A stretch of DNA of 64,000 nt, taken from the NCBI GenBank assembly GCA_023078685.1, contig JALGAS010000008.1:3286001-3350000 (forward strand), in the 5' to 3' direction. The position numbers were made by a program, and so were the translations under genes. The notes under the pieces are model-generated. The model ran no database searches. It saw nothing but the letters and a program-made list of their open reading frames with translations, and had not been told where the DNA came from. The DNA is from Neopestalotiopsis rosae (Eukaryota > Ascomycota > Sordariomycetes > Amphisphaeriales > Sporocadaceae). This document shows positions 48,601 through 61,900 of this stretch, piece by piece; position 1 is the first letter of the stretch; each line of letters begins with the position of its first letter.

Positions 48601-49764
48601 TCCGCCACTTTTGCATCCGAGGCCATTTCCGCCATCCGAACTGTCGCCTCTCTTACGCGTGAGGATGATGTTCTTAGGCAGTACCAGTCTGCGCTTGCTG
48701 CTCAGCAGCGATCCAGCTTGATCTCTGTTCTCAAGTCCAGTCTCCTGTACGCTGCCTCGCAGTCCTTCCTCTTCTTGGCATTTGCTCTAGGCTTCTGGTA
48801 TGGAGGTACGCTGATTGCCAAGTACGAGTACACCATGTTCCAATTTTTCCTGTGTTTCTCGTCCATCATCTTTGGCGCTCAGTCTGCCGGAACCGTCTTC
48901 TCCTTTGCCCCTGACATGGGCAAGGCGCACCACGCAGCTGCTGAGCTCAAGACTTTGTTCGACCGCAAGCCCGTCGTCGACTCCTGGTCCAAGGACGGAG
49001 ACCGTCTCGAGGCTGTTGATGGAACTATTGAGTTCCGTGATGTCCACTTCCGCTACCCGACTAGACCTGAGCAACCTGTTCTGCGTGGCCTCAATCTGAC
49101 TGTTCGCCCCGGTCAGTACGTGGCACTGGTGGGCGCATCTGGCTGTGGCAAGTCCACCACCATTGCTCTCTTGGAGCGCTTCTACGATCCCCTCGTCGGT
49201 GGCGTCTACGTCGACGGAAAGGAAATCAGCTCGCTCAACGTCAACGATTACCGATCCCACATTGCCCTCGTTTCCCAAGAGCCTACGCTCTACCAAGGTA
49301 CCATCAAGGAGAACATTCTGCTGGGCACTCCGCACGAGGTCAGCGACGAGGCCGTCGAGTTTGCCTGCAAGGAGGCCAACATTTTCGAGTTCATCATGTC
49401 CCTGCCCGACGGCTTCAACACGGTGGTCGGCAGCAAGGGCGCCCTGCTCTCGGGCGGCCAGAAGCAGCGCATCGCCATCGCCCGCGCCCTGATCCGCGAC
49501 CCCAAGATCCTGCTCCTGGACGAGGCCACGTCGGCCCTGGACTCGGAGTCGGAGCACGTCGTCCAGGCCGCCCTGGACAAGGCGGCCAAGGGCCGCACCA
49601 CCATTGCCGTGGCCCACCGCCTCAGCACCATCCAGCGCGCCGACATCATCTACGTCTTTGACCAGGGCCGCATCGTCGAGGAGGGCACGCACTCTGAGCT
49701 CATGCGCAAGAACGGCCGCTACGCCGAGCTGGTCAACCTCCAGAGTCTTGAGAAGACTCGATAA
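45695..49764 (+). CDS. P-glycoprotein-like ABC transporter (ABCB full transporter)
   Basis: Two exons, 45695-48067 and 48127-49764, give 1,336 residues. The intron (48068-48126, GTAAGT to CTCAG) joins AKQIM to TLSVVL. The ATG at 45695 has an AAAATGG context; the 110-residue polar N-terminus ends at PEVKVGIKLLYRYASRND. The layout is TMD1-NBD1-TMD2-NBD2. NBD1: Walker A GASGSGKST near 460, Q-loop VSQEPTLF, signature LSGGQKQR near 573, Walker B ILLLDEATSALD, H-loop IAHRLST. NBD2: Walker A GASGCGKST near 1127, LSGGQKQR near 1232, Walker B and AVAHRLST. Both ATP sites look intact, as in active exporters. It is closest in style to fungal Pmd1, AtrD and Mdr1 transporters that export hydrophobic drugs or metabolites at the plasma membrane; the substrate cannot be told. 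No biosynthetic cluster adjoins it. Confidence 0.95.
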
Positions 49765-52700
49765 ATGGATTCAAGATGTGATATATAAAAAGAAAATGGT
49801 GGTGGATTTTTGAGCTATTTTACTCTATTATACAAGAGAGAAGAAAAAGATTCCCCCGGGGTCCAAGCAACCAATCTTTGTTTGTGGGTTGCTTGGGAAT
49901 TTTTCCCCCTTTTGCATTGGGTTGGCGTTTTTTTCCAAAGAGGTGCAAGAGGAAAGATACATGATCTTATGATCAGACTTTCCCTCCATTATGCATTTAG
50001 GACAAAGAATAAATTGCCTTTTAGATTGCATTTCAATTGAGCCGACTATGCATTGTGAACTTGAAACTTGCTGCCATTTAGACACTTTATCAAATCAAGC
50101 AGAGGAAAGTTGACTTGCTTGGTTCCCTCTGAGCACTTTCGTCTGATGATCAGGTCCGTTTGTCTCGTAGTACATGATCAATTTATCCCAACGGTCTTGT
50201 CTTGCCAATTGTGTTCCCGGATACGAGACTTTCATTGAGACAGAGGCTAAATGTTGGGGAACACAAAAATGTTTGATGTTTCCGAAAAGGGCACTACTCT
50301 TCTTCATGAGCTTCTTCGATGTGCCCAACCCATTTCTTGATGCCGTACTGAAAATGCTGAAAATATACCCCCTGGCACACCTCTCCGGCTATGGGAGAGG
50401 AAAAGATCTGCAAAGTTCTAGACTTTTGCCGGGGATCCGCATTGGGAATGACTGGGAACACGCTTTGGGCGAAGCTGAGAATTCTTTCTCCTTTCGGGGG
50501 GCTGTCCAGGAGGAAATCTTTCTCTTCTTTGCTGGCTAGGTACTTCATCCTACGAAATTCCCAAGATGGTTGGATATTGGACGGTAGGATTGATGTTTGT
50601 GACACGTGGAGTAGCAAACAAACACATGCTCATTCTCGATACGAAAAGGAGCGCGCGCCTCTTCCTGGCCCCGTTCCCTTACCAATTGTTCTATCTATAA
50701 ATCTGAAATGAGCAGCCGTCAGCCTCATACGTCAAGTCTTTTATCGACGACGAGCTTTTATTGTTTTGGCGGAATGGGATTGGTGTAATTCCTTCGCTTC
50801 TTCTTCTTCAGCCGCTAGAAACGTTACCGTCATCACTAAGTGAATAGTGTCTTCCTTGATTGCGAAAAAAGCCGGACTCTTGCAATGGCGGCTATAATTT
50901 AAGAAAAAATAAAATTCCCGGCGGCAAGCTATAGAATGGAAAACAATAGGTCATGCCTATAGAAAACTATTGGATGCCCACGAGTAATAATAAGATGTTC
51001 AGCTTGCTTGGCGGAGAGTGTCCCGACTCGGAAGCTACAAGACAATGGAAAGCCTTGAGCGGCTGATTGGACAATGGTCTTGGACGAATGATGCACAGTA
51101 AACTGCTCAAGAGCTTGGGAGGGAGGGGAAGGGAAGAGGATGAGGAGAGAGCTCAGAGGTCTGGACCCGGCAATTGCTTGTCAGAGGAGCTGCCCAGTCC
51201 ATGAATCGCTTCCCTTTTGATGGAGGGGTGTAGATGAGCTCCAAGCTTGAATCCTTGCATCTTGGTTGGTTGTATTTGTTGTGTTGGTTCATGATCGACA
51301 GAGTCCGAGGAGGTAAAAGAAGTTCATCTCTCTAATCTAGTCAGTACCTGCATGTCTTTTTTTCCCTTTTGCCCTTCCGGCCCTGGTGATCCGGTCGTTG
51401 GTAACCGGATCATCAGCTGTTGTTCGTTATTTTCTCCTAGGGCGGACCGCGCTACTGGAACCGTGTGTACGTACCTGACTTAGATCAAGGTACTAGACAT
51501 CGATAACCGCGGTGCTACGATGTAGCCGTGCCATCGGGGCCAACCGAGTACACAATCCCTACTGACCACATACGTAGGCAGGATTTCCCTTATCTGTGTA
51601 AATAGCTTGAATATATCCAGCCATCATGTGCGCAGTACATAGTAGAACCGCTTCAGGTCATGCTCTACCTACGAGTGACGTGAAGAGTCGGTAGAACTCC
51701 GTATTCCGGTAGCACTCGGCAGGCTCTGTTTCAGATGAGTGTTGGCCCCCACTGATAATTAATTTACCAGACTGGAAGAGGATACTCAGTGGCTTCTATG
51801 GGGCAAAAAGGCCTACGGAAGTCGTCATCGTGAGCATTGGGCAAATACAGAAGGTCAAGATGTTTAGGGAATAAGTGAGAAAGATTCAAGACGAGGCCGT
51901 AAGAATAGATGGCATCTTTGGGACCATGTACCTGACTAGGGAGTACTTGCTGTCAAATGCACATGCATGCATCAATGCTGGTAATAATGGCAGCAGCGAC
52001 GAACGCCATTCAATTACCCCCGATTGCACCACCAAACCCCCCCCCTTGCTTACGACCCCAAATCATCCATCCATCCACATGCAATGAGATTCAATAGTTC
52101 TGATCGACTGTGCATCGGCTAAGCCTTGTCCTTTGCAATCGTACAGGATCAGTCGTCAACTCTGGGGAAGGAAGCAGCGAAGGGAATTCTCCATATGCAA
52201 TCACTACATGGTTTGTTGTGTTATTATGAGTATGCAGAAGAAAGCAAGGAGCTCATTAAGAGGTTCAATGTTGGTCATGACGGCTGGATCCTAGTAAAGA
52301 GTACAGTACCCACTAAGTGGTTCGCTCCTTCGTTCGTTTCCCCAAAGATCTAGCCCGCGAAAAAAAGGAAAGCACATTGAAGCTCGAGACAGACAGGCTT
52401 GGCATCTGATTCCTCGGGAAAGGGCCTCCCAGTCGCCCGCCTGCCTTATGACTTAGCAGACCTGACCCGTGTGCGGCGCGTGCTCTCTTTCAACAACAGA
52501 CGGTTTTTATCCCGTCTCTCTTGTTCTTGTCGTCCGATAATCCCAGATGGGCAAAATTCTTCATGGTTCAATGCAACGCAATATTCCATCATGGGCAGTC
52601 TAGCGTAGGCAAGCCTTCCATTTAGCACCACCACCGTCCCCTGATTGTCGCTACCGACGGCCGGTTCAGCGAATTTAATTCACTCTAGCCAGGTGGGGAC

Positions 52701-55658
52701 CTTGCAGGAAAATCATTATAGGTAATGTAGCATTTGAACAGGAACCAAGGTAATGAAGGCAATGCAATGACTCCTTACCTCGATGCTTTTTGGGTTGTGA
52801 GATAGTTGGGAGAAAGATAGAGTCAGTAATTCATGCTTTCACTCACTTCTCACAGGCTGAGTTACTCCAAAGCTCAATCCCTCGTACCTGATGCAAGGGA
52901 ATGGCCCAGAGAGATTTGCAATAGCAGCTTGTGCGCCTCTCGCGGCAAGGCTCGGGGTACTTTGTGCTCAGAGCAGGGTCCTCTCTGAACACAACCGAAC
53001 TGACACGGCTGCCTTTTCCTGTCAGTTGACGGATTGAGCAACCGCGAAAACCTACACATCTCGATGTCTCTCCCCGCTGTTGGGTAAGTTCAGATCTGAC
53101 CTCTGTGCCGCTGTCAGTCGCTTGTCATGGGGGAGAAACTCAAAGAATCCTAGCCCTGTCGCCCTGCCTGTCCGAGGCACAGAATTTTTTTACTCTCTTC
53201 TTGCTTGGCGTGGTCCTGAGATTACATAGGCAGGTAGCCTCTCTTGAGTGTATCAGGCCAAGCGCTGAGAGTCTGGGTCGAGACTCGGTTACTTTATCAA
53301 TCAAAGCCTAAGCGGTCCCTCGGTAACTATATGTGGCTGAATGCCAAGACAATTTCCAAATTTCTCCCAAAAAGCAGGCTGTAATGGATTTATTGTCATC
53401 AATGGTTTAGCTGTCCCCCAAGACTGAATGAAATACACAAAGTGCAAGCAAGTATACGCAGCCCGGCCGAGAGAGATGAATGTTTTCATACAGCACAACC
53501 CTCCGATTTGCCTGATTGAGTTGAGCGGAGAAAATACATTCAATAACATTTCAACATCTCCAAGGGCTACGTACATGTGCTTGCGAAGTCGATGCCACCC
53601 CATCCCCAGCCAGTTGCAGTTCCCCGTTCCCCCATTTCCACCACCCCCACCTCGAATCGCATCGCATCCCATCGCCAACGTTGTCCGCGTAGGCGCAGGG
53701 CGGCCCACCTAGGCTGCTTATGGCCTGAGCCGAGCCAATATTCAGCAACCTCTGCGCTGACGGGGCCGCGTGGCTTTACCTTTTCGCTATGGGCAGCCGA
53801 ACACGGACGGACGACGAACGGTCGATGGAGAGTAGTGTAGAGGGTAAAAAGACGCCATACTTGCTGGCTGCTACCTACCACTACTACACAGTACTACTAC
53901 AGCCCACCCGCCTAGTTGAGATGAGCAGGGGGGGCAAATGCTCTGACTAGCAAGCATTAACTTGGCAATTACCTTTTCTCTGTCTGCATCTTTTTCTATC
54001 GTTCTAGCAGCATTGTCCCTCTGTCAATAGAATATGGGTGAGTAGGTAGGCAAGGCCTTGTCACTTATGTATTCGTACTAGGTAAGGTATGTTCAGCCTA
54101 TGGGGCGCGGGCAACGGTGGTCATCAATCGTGCAGAAAAGACAAGGGCCAGCTCCATGACTATTATTGCTCAAGTTGCTCGAATCATTAAATTGAACTAC
54201 CTCCATCGGGGTACGGAATGCTCTAGACCTCCTCCGACTGACCAGGTGGGTAACCAATGTATGTATGTACTGGTAGCCGGAGACGGGCTGGGCTGGGCTG
54301 GCAAAGAGGAGTTGATGTACACATGGTTGGAACAGAACATTTGCATACATGCATTCATTCATAATACTCTTTTGTCCCCGCAAGAAAAATGTGTGTTTAA
54401 AGTGTGTAGCCAGCTCAGCTCTCTTTTTATTAAATCCCATCCGAGCGCCTTTGTTTGCTTTTCGGGTGGTTCCATGTTATCATTCTTATAATTTCTTCGT
54501 GGGCTGACTGACGACTTACACGCACAAGAGCACATGCACTACTACCTACGTACGGATCGCCAAACGTTGACCTGCGAACTAATATACTAATAAAACCGCC
54601 CGCCTCCCAAGGACCGCGTGTGGATTCTGGCCTACCTATCGCTCGCACCTACCTATCTTTACCTGACCTGTAATCTGTACCGTTGCACAGGCACACTGCA
54701 TTACAGGAACAAGAGAAGGTCCCGGTCTTTTTTTTTTTTTTTTTTTTTTCGTCACGAACCCAGTCTCAGAGTGCTCAGGACACACACAATACACACAAAC
54801 AAACACACACAGACTCGTTACTATTACTAGTCTTTCTTGTTACGGCTTTTCTTTCCCATCAGGCATATCGGCCGACAACTGACTCGTTCTTTACCCGCGC
54901 AACCGCATAACGGGTCATTGTTTAATATAAGATCAGTCCCAACCTGTTTGCCTGCCTGCTACAACACATCGCAACCACTACGAGGGAATTGAGAAGAGGA
55001 AGAGGAAGAAAACGAAAGACTTTAATCGGCTCAAAGAAAACAATTCCAACAATCGGTCTAGAATATACGGACCGACGATCCTTACTATTCTATCGTCTCA
55101 GCACACACTACATCACCTACGCTACGGTACTTACCCGAAACCGAAATTATTTCCTATCGACATAACAAGGTCAAGATCTTCCAGATCTCAAAGCGACCAA
55201 GGCTGGCAGATCTGCGTGCCTGGGCAGTTTTGGAAGTGATGTTGGGACGTTTCGTAGATCGGTAACCTGCCGTTCTTGATTAAAACAAAACAAAAAACGC
55301 CAAGCCGGGTGATCATCTTTATTTTCTTAACGATATTGTCAATTGACCTAGGGTAGCCGCAGTCTGTACGTGCTATTAGTCGAGGTGGCACACAAAGAAA
55401 AGCACATGCAACAAGCAGCCAACCATTACAGTCAGCAAAAGCAGGAGCAAGCAAGCAAGGAGTAGAAAGTAGCTGCAACCGGCCAGCACCCAACCCAATA
55501 TTAAAGTAATAATGGGCCTGGGCTTTGATTATGGCAGTGCCAGCGCCGGCAGCCAGGCGAGCTTGGACACTGGCACCACCACTGGCACCCTGTCGTTTCA
55601 GGTCCGAGCAGCACATGGGCCAGGAACAGCAGGACCCAGACCCAGAATACATAAGGCA
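49765..55658. other. Gene-poor region of about 5.9 kb
   Basis: No supported gene. The longest frames (121 codons at 50174-50539, 135 at 53301-53708, 124 at 54117-54491) lack domains, have unlike codon use and are not extended by splicing. Features seen: several TACCTA/TAGGTA motifs (clustered near 54630-54680), the 22-T tract at 54728-54749, a CA-rich stretch at 54780-54812, and a likely long 5' UTR for the DUF7729 gene. Transcribed non-coding RNA is possible but not shown. Confidence 0.5.
54728..54749 (+). repeat. 22-nt T homopolymer followed by a CA-rich stretch
   Basis: Twenty-two consecutive T at 54728-54749, then a (CA)n-like tract at 54780-54812 (ACACACAATACACACAAAC and similar). Simple sequence in the upstream region of the DUF7729 gene, about 0.9 kb before its start. 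Such tracts often exclude nucleosomes. Confidence 0.8.
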
Positions 55659-56876
55659 ATGATTTTCGCCGCCCTCACCCTCTGCTGGGGGTCGCTGGTG
55701 TCGCTGACCACGGCCTTTTCAATCGTCGCTCCCCCACATCCCTACGAGTCGCTGATCGTCGACACGCGAGTCCCCGTTCTCATCGAGGACAATTGGGTCA
55801 TGATGTCTCGGGAGGATCACCAACGATTTTTGCAGAGGAGGGAGAAAGCAGCAATAGAAGCAGCAGAAACTGCAGAGTTGGATGCGACAGAAACTACAAC
55901 AACCACGGCAGCAGAATTGGATGCCAGGTCTTATCCCACTGCAACCACCACAACAGGAGACGATGCATCGGCAACTACTATATCTATTAGTGTGACGACG
56001 GGCACTGCGACTGCAACCGACGCTTCTTCCTCGTCCACCAAGACGACAACAACGGCAACACGCACTGCGTCTTCGAGTCCGCTCCCGAGCCCGTTGGATA
56101 ATGCGATTGCATCAAACTTTACCGGCAATGGCAACTGCCAGGAATTCATTACTGATATGCTGGCTGACTCGAATTTCAAGTCATGTTACCCTTTTTCCAT
56201 GCTGGTCCAGGTAAGCAACCATGCCCAAAGATTGGATGCGCAATCATAATTGACTCCCCAAATTCAGGGCTCCCTCTCCATGTTCAATGCCGAAAAGTCG
56301 CTCTTTAGCATAACGCAGGTCTTAGACGCAACGTGCAGCGCCAATGTGACCTTTTGCGTCGACTACCTCGACAAGGTCGCGAACAACCTGACCGACTCGG
56401 CCAACTGCGCCGACGACTATGAGCAGCAAAACTCAGTCGTCGTCCAGGCATATCTGGGCCTCAAGGGCTACCAACCACTATACAGCGCCTCGTGTCTGCA
56501 AGACCCCGAGACCTCGGCCTACTGCTTCGCCAATGCCGTGACCAACTCGAGCGCCATTGCCGACACGTATCTCTATTACCTGCCGCTCAATATCAGCTAC
56601 CCCAACACCACGACCCCGGACTGCAACAGCTGCACCAAGAACGTCTTGGGCATCTTCCAGGCCGCCACGGCCGACCGCGACGCCGCCATTGCCAGTACCT
56701 ATGTCAGCGCTGCCGACGCTGTCAATGCCCAGTGTGGCGCTGGCTACGTCAATGCCACGTTGCCCGAGGCCCAAGTTTCCGGCTCTGGTTTATCGATGCT
56801 CTCTCAACAACAACAAGCGCCGTCGCTGCTGCTCTGGTCGCTATTCGTTGTCATGCTGTCACAGTGGCTGCTATAA
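55659..56876 (+). CDS. GPI-anchored DUF7729 protein
   Basis: Two exons, 55659-56210 and 56268-56876, give 386 residues. The intron (GTAAGC to TTCAG) joins SMLVQ to GSLSMFNAEKS. Starting at 55659 gives a signal peptide (MIFAALTLCWGSLVSLTTAFS); an in-frame ATG at 55512 would add 49 residues of polar sequence in front and hide the signal. A Thr/Ser-rich stretch covers about 80-150. The conserved DUF7729 core follows: FITDMLADSNFKSCYPFSML, ITQVLDATCSANVTFC, VVVQAYLGLKGYQPLYSASC, SAYCFANAVTNSS, YYLPL and DCNSCTKNVLGIF, with about eleven cysteines and many N-glycosylation sites. The hydrophobic tail (LLLWSLFVVMLSQWLL) is a GPI signal. It is a cell-surface protein of unknown function; the family name is from memory. 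Confidence 0.88.
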
Positions 56877-58918
56877 AAGCTTGATTTCGTTGGCGCCAGC
56901 CAGTTACCGCCTTTAGTCATCGGATGACCGGCATCCAATACAATCAGCCAGCCTCAATATTGTTCTTTTTGCTTTTTTCCCCCAAAGGGACGGAGTCAAC
57001 CCCAGGGGAGCGGGATGAGGGGAATCTCGGGATACCGGGAACTTAACGATTGCGCAACACATTCTATTGCCGTACTTTCGTCATCTTTGTGACGCGGCGC
57101 CCTTTTTTTATTTCATTTTTTTATTTGATACCCCCACTTGAGACGATATTTTTCAGTACTTTCACTCCTGGAAAACTCATCCATTATTCATTATTTTCAT
57201 CACGGCCAATTTCCCACCAGTATTGGTCACAATTTTTACTTCTATTGTCTATATTTTCGACGACCACTTTGTGTCATTTTGGAGGACGAGTTGAACGGAA
57301 AAAAGAATGCGACTGGGCGGGAAGAGAAATAGACGAGCACGTGTCGACGACGACATGCATGCAGGCGACTACGGGCGACATGGGAATGAGGTATAGGGCT
57401 TGGAACACTCACGGGTCTCGCCGAGATATCTTATGGCAGCACTTCACACCGAGTGACAAAAAAGCAAAAGGACAGGATATGGAAAGGAGGAAAAGGGGTG
57501 CCCCTCGGCCCCGATCGGATTCGATTCGATTATTTCCCCCAATCAATTTCTCTTGTATATATTTCGAGAAGAAAAGGAAAGCAGACAGAAATGTCCAGCA
57601 TGGAAAGCGAAATAGATAACGCAGAAGGACCCATCAACCTCAAACTCGGGTCATGAAAAGAAACGTCCAAAACCTAAAATCCTGACTTTGTTACCCGAAT
57701 TTGCGGTTGTGACTTTTTCTTTTTGTATAGTTCGTTTCCAGGTTACACGACATGTTGCGGACCGAGTAAAATCTTGTCTTTTCTTTCTTATTGGCCAAGA
57801 TACTACAACTCACATTTTTATAGTATCACACTTTTTTCCCGCCTACTCGTATTTCTACATCTCTGATCTCGGTCCCGTTCCTCGATGTGAGCTAGTTGTT
57901 TGCCATCAGTAAGCATAAATCGAAAACAGAAATGAAGAGAGGCGGTTGTTAAGGGAGGAAAAAAAAAAAAGACTTTCCACCGTATGCGTCTTCTTCTGTC
58001 TCAAGCTCGAGATCCTCTTTCCACTGGTCTATACATGTAGTCGTAGAGACGTCACAAGACAAGTTTGTGCCCAAAATAAGAATCGAGAACATTACCCGTC
58101 TCTCTCCTCTTCTTCTCGTTCTCGCCAGTATTCCGATTTTCTCTTTATTCCCGAGGTACACATTCACATGTCTACGTACATGTGTTATCTATTCTCTTTC
58201 CATTGCATCAAGAACGCCATCAGCAGAAATTGAAAGAGTGGCGACTCGGCGTGAACGCGTATCAGAAAAAAAAAGAATTTGATACTCCAATTTCCCCGCA
58301 TATTGGCCTTCCTCTACATCTGCTGCTGATCATGATTGTTGTGGCCCTGTATCAATTGCCGCCTCTTGAATTTTTATTTTTATTCAATTTAATTCTATCA
58401 TCTCTTGCAAGGCCTCCAGCGAAAAAGTAACATGTTCTGGTGATATCTGTCTTCGTTTCGAGGAATTTGCTCCGGTATACCCTTCGACCAAGAAAGGGAA
58501 AGAAGAAGCTACGTGGATAATGCTGCTCATAAGAATCTCATGACTTTCTTGACCAGTCCATCTTCTGCTGCCTTGATCAAGCACGCCTTTACGTACTCAT
58601 GTGCGATACAGCCTGTTTAGTCAGCACAAACAATCTTGACCTCTATAGAACAGACGATCTTGACACAACATGGAAGGCAAACAGGGGAAACGTTTAATGT
58701 ATGAATATATTCATGCTGGTCCATTTTGTCTATCACCAAATCTATGCTACATTTCATGCCTAATGTCCAGTCCAAAGAGCTCAAAGCCCCGATGCAACCA
58801 GATTGCCCAACGTCGTCCCTTGCTTCTCCCAGAGACGACGCTCTATCATTACAGTATTTTTCTCCCCGGATTTATATATACAAATATCCGCCTTAGTCAG
58901 CTAGAAAATGGGAAGCGA
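56877..58918. other. Intergenic region between convergent genes
   Basis: About 2 kb between the 3' ends of the DUF7729 gene and gpi13. A 189-codon frame at 57050-57619 is Phe/Ser-rich then basic, with no domain, and is taken as chance. Otherwise the region is AT- and CT-rich with a poly-A run near 57960. Confidence 0.5.
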
Positions 58919-61900
58919 CTATTCTGCCCATCCAAAGACCTCGCTGATGGCCAAAGTGTTGGTCCTCACACCAGTCAATGTCACTGCGATACCGACCAGA
59001 TCGACCACGACCAGTAGTGAGGCAGCCATCATGAATCTTGGGCTAAAGACTCTGTAGAGCATCAAGTGACGTCGCAGGTGGCCTGCCCAAGCCATGGTAG
59101 CCAGACTTTCCACGGCATAATATGCAACAAAAACGCCCAATGCCCTGGTGGTGCTCTCTAGTACTGCCCTACGTTTTGGATTTGTCTTCCACAGCACAAG
59201 CAGTGGTACAGCGACACAAGCGAGGATTTGGCCGGCATACGTATTCAGGGCCACCACGATGGGCGACCACGGGTACCGCACCGTCTTGAGTGGAATGAAT
59301 GCGCTGTCCCACTGAAGAGATGACAAGGCAGCCTGGTGACCAGTCTTGAAGTAATGAAAGTTGCCAAGCAGAGCGAGCGTAATTGGGCCAATGGTCTCCG
59401 AGGTCAACGCATTCAAGTCGACAATCTCAATCAGGGACAAAATCTGCCACAACATCAAAGCTAGGGCACCAGCTCCCATGGGCTTGGAGAGCAAGATGAC
59501 TGCTCCTGCAAAGTTGAGAACAAGAAGCAAGTAGCGTGCGCCATTGGCATTGCCATACCCCAACACCGTGACCTGAGCGCGGCGTGCATTACTGGCGGCT
59601 GTCGTGCTGATAGAGACACAAGGAGGCGCCCAAATAAATGCCGTCGTGCCGGCCACGAAAGCAATGGCAAGCGCAGTCTGCGCCACCAATACTTGACTTG
59701 TCTTGAAGGTCTCCTCGGTAATGATGGGGAACCATTGAGCGTTGTTGGCGGCATCCAATGACCAATATGCGGCCGCGAGGAAGAGACTACCGCGGAACAC
59801 AATGTTTACCCACACGGGTGCAAGACCCTCAAAAGAACGAGACGGCATCATGTACCCCTTGACCACAGTAGGCAGAATGAGGAGTACAGCATATGGCACT
59901 ATGAGTTGCCATGATGCAGGAGTCGAAGAATTGGCGGACGCATAATAGGTCGATGTGCAGTATGGCATTTGTTCTTCCCGGCAAAGTTTCGAGAACGAGG
60001 CGAGACGGCCGAGAAGAACAAAAATCACAGAGTGGTATATGCCCAACGATCTTTCTACAATCGTGGGGCGCCGAAGGGCAGCGACTGCAGATGCGAAACC
60101 AAAGGTAGACAGAAAGAAGAGGGAAATCGAATCCTCCCAAATTGTGTAAGAGTTTGCTGCGAACCCAATCGATTGGCTGGCGGTGAAAATGACTGAAAGC
60201 CAGCCCCAGAATGTGGTCGGAAGGATATTGGCAATGCTCTTACCAAGCCCGAATAGCGAAATGAAGACTGCGACAATGCTGCCACAGGCAGCGCCAGCAG
60301 CTGCAATGGGCCAATCTTGTGAGCCTGTGATCAAGACGTAGCCAAGTCCCGAGCCAGTGCCGAGTAGAACACCGAGAGCGCCTGACTTGATGAGGCTCTT
60401 TTCAAGGCTTTCATAAGATGGCGTGGTCGAGCCATCCTGCTCGTTCATCAGCTCCAGACTCTTTTCAGCAAAATCAAGCTCCATATCGTCGACAACAGCA
60501 AACTCATCATCGTCATCCTTGGAAACATACACCAGGAGAGCTACAACGCCAAGAGCCATGACTGCAATGCCCGTGATCATTCTAGGAACGTCAAAGCGCG
60601 CCCACAGGTCTTTGCATAGTCGTAAAGTTTCCTCTTGAAACTGCACAAACGCAGTGTAGGTCGCCTCGGCGGCCTTGTTACCTTTCTGGCTGCTGGCACT
60701 GGCTGTCTCCCAAAGCTCAGCAGGACTTCCGGCCTGAGTGCTCTGTTCGATACCACGAGCCGCAAAGTAAGAAGCCTGGTATCTTTTAATGCCAGCAGAG
60801 GCCAGTCTTGTGACCGCGGCCAGGTTGTCCCACGAGTTGCCTTTGCGTCCAGCAAATGCCTCTTCTATCGGCCGACCCAGATTGTTGAATGGAATGGGTA
60901 TTCCTAGCAAGAGGGACAAGGTAGGGACGAGATCAATCTGGTTGACTGGGCGTATCTTAGCTGTTGCCGGAGGCGTCACATACTCGGGCTTTGTTCGACC
61001 GAATACTGGTCTCTTTGAATACATCCACAAGGCAGCTTCCACTTCATCGTCGCTTTCGCCACCGTGGTCACCCTTTCCGTCCATGCCATGATCCCCCATT
61101 ACTACGAGGAGGGTGTCATCGTCAATGTTTTTCACAAGGTCCTGCACAAATTGGTCCATCTGCTGGAGTTTTGCAGTCATGGCAGCATGGCTGGGGCCAT
61201 ATCGGTGGCCAGCATGGTCGACCCCGAGGAGATGGCCAATCAAGACATCCCACTCGCCCTTCTTGTCCGACTGCAAGAGAGGGAAAATATGCTCAAGGAC
61301 ACCATTGTCGACAGTGTGCAAGTCCCAAACATTAAAGCTGTCGTATGCTCTGCTAATGTTGGGCTCAAAGTACCCAGGAAACAAGGCGGTCCACGTGTCG
61401 TCACCGAGATGGGCAATATTCTTGCCAAGGCCCCTGAGCTGCTTCAGAATGTTGTCCTCTTCGATTGCAGTTCCTCCAAAGCTACTTCCGATATCAATGA
61501 ATGTAGGTAGCGTCCCAGTTGTGAGTCCCTTGAGTCTTTGCAAGGTGGCTGTGGGCGGATCGGCAATGAAAGGGAGCAAGACGGCATTGTTGGGCGACTT
61601 CTTGGAGGTCTCGTATAAAAAGGGGAAGGCGTTGTGGTAGACCTCGGCCTTGCTGTCCTCGACAGGGACGGTAAAGTCATACTTGAGGGCATCTATCACG
61701 ACGACAACAGCCTTGTCGAATGTCTTGGGGTGCCAGCAGCCTCCTTCGACCGTGCCTTGGCCGTTCCATTTGCTCAGGGGCTCGACGGGAGGCGTGGCGC
61801 ACTCTGATTGCTCGTCCAAGACCAGGCGAGCCAGGAGGAACCCGCTTGTGAACAGGTATATGCCAACGACATGGATACAGAGCATCCACACCCAGAAGCT

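Noticed and set aside
48787..49692. 301-codon minus-strand frame opposite the second half of the ABC transporter
   Set aside because: Antisense shadow of the NBD2 coding region; low-complexity composition (Gly, Asp, Val, Leu).
50174..50539. 121-codon plus-strand frame after the ABC transporter
   Set aside because: No homology, irregular composition, no promoter or splice context.
57050..57619. 189-codon plus-strand frame between the DUF7729 gene and gpi13
   Set aside because: Phe/Ser-rich then basic low-complexity translation of a CT-rich and then purine-rich tract; no domain.
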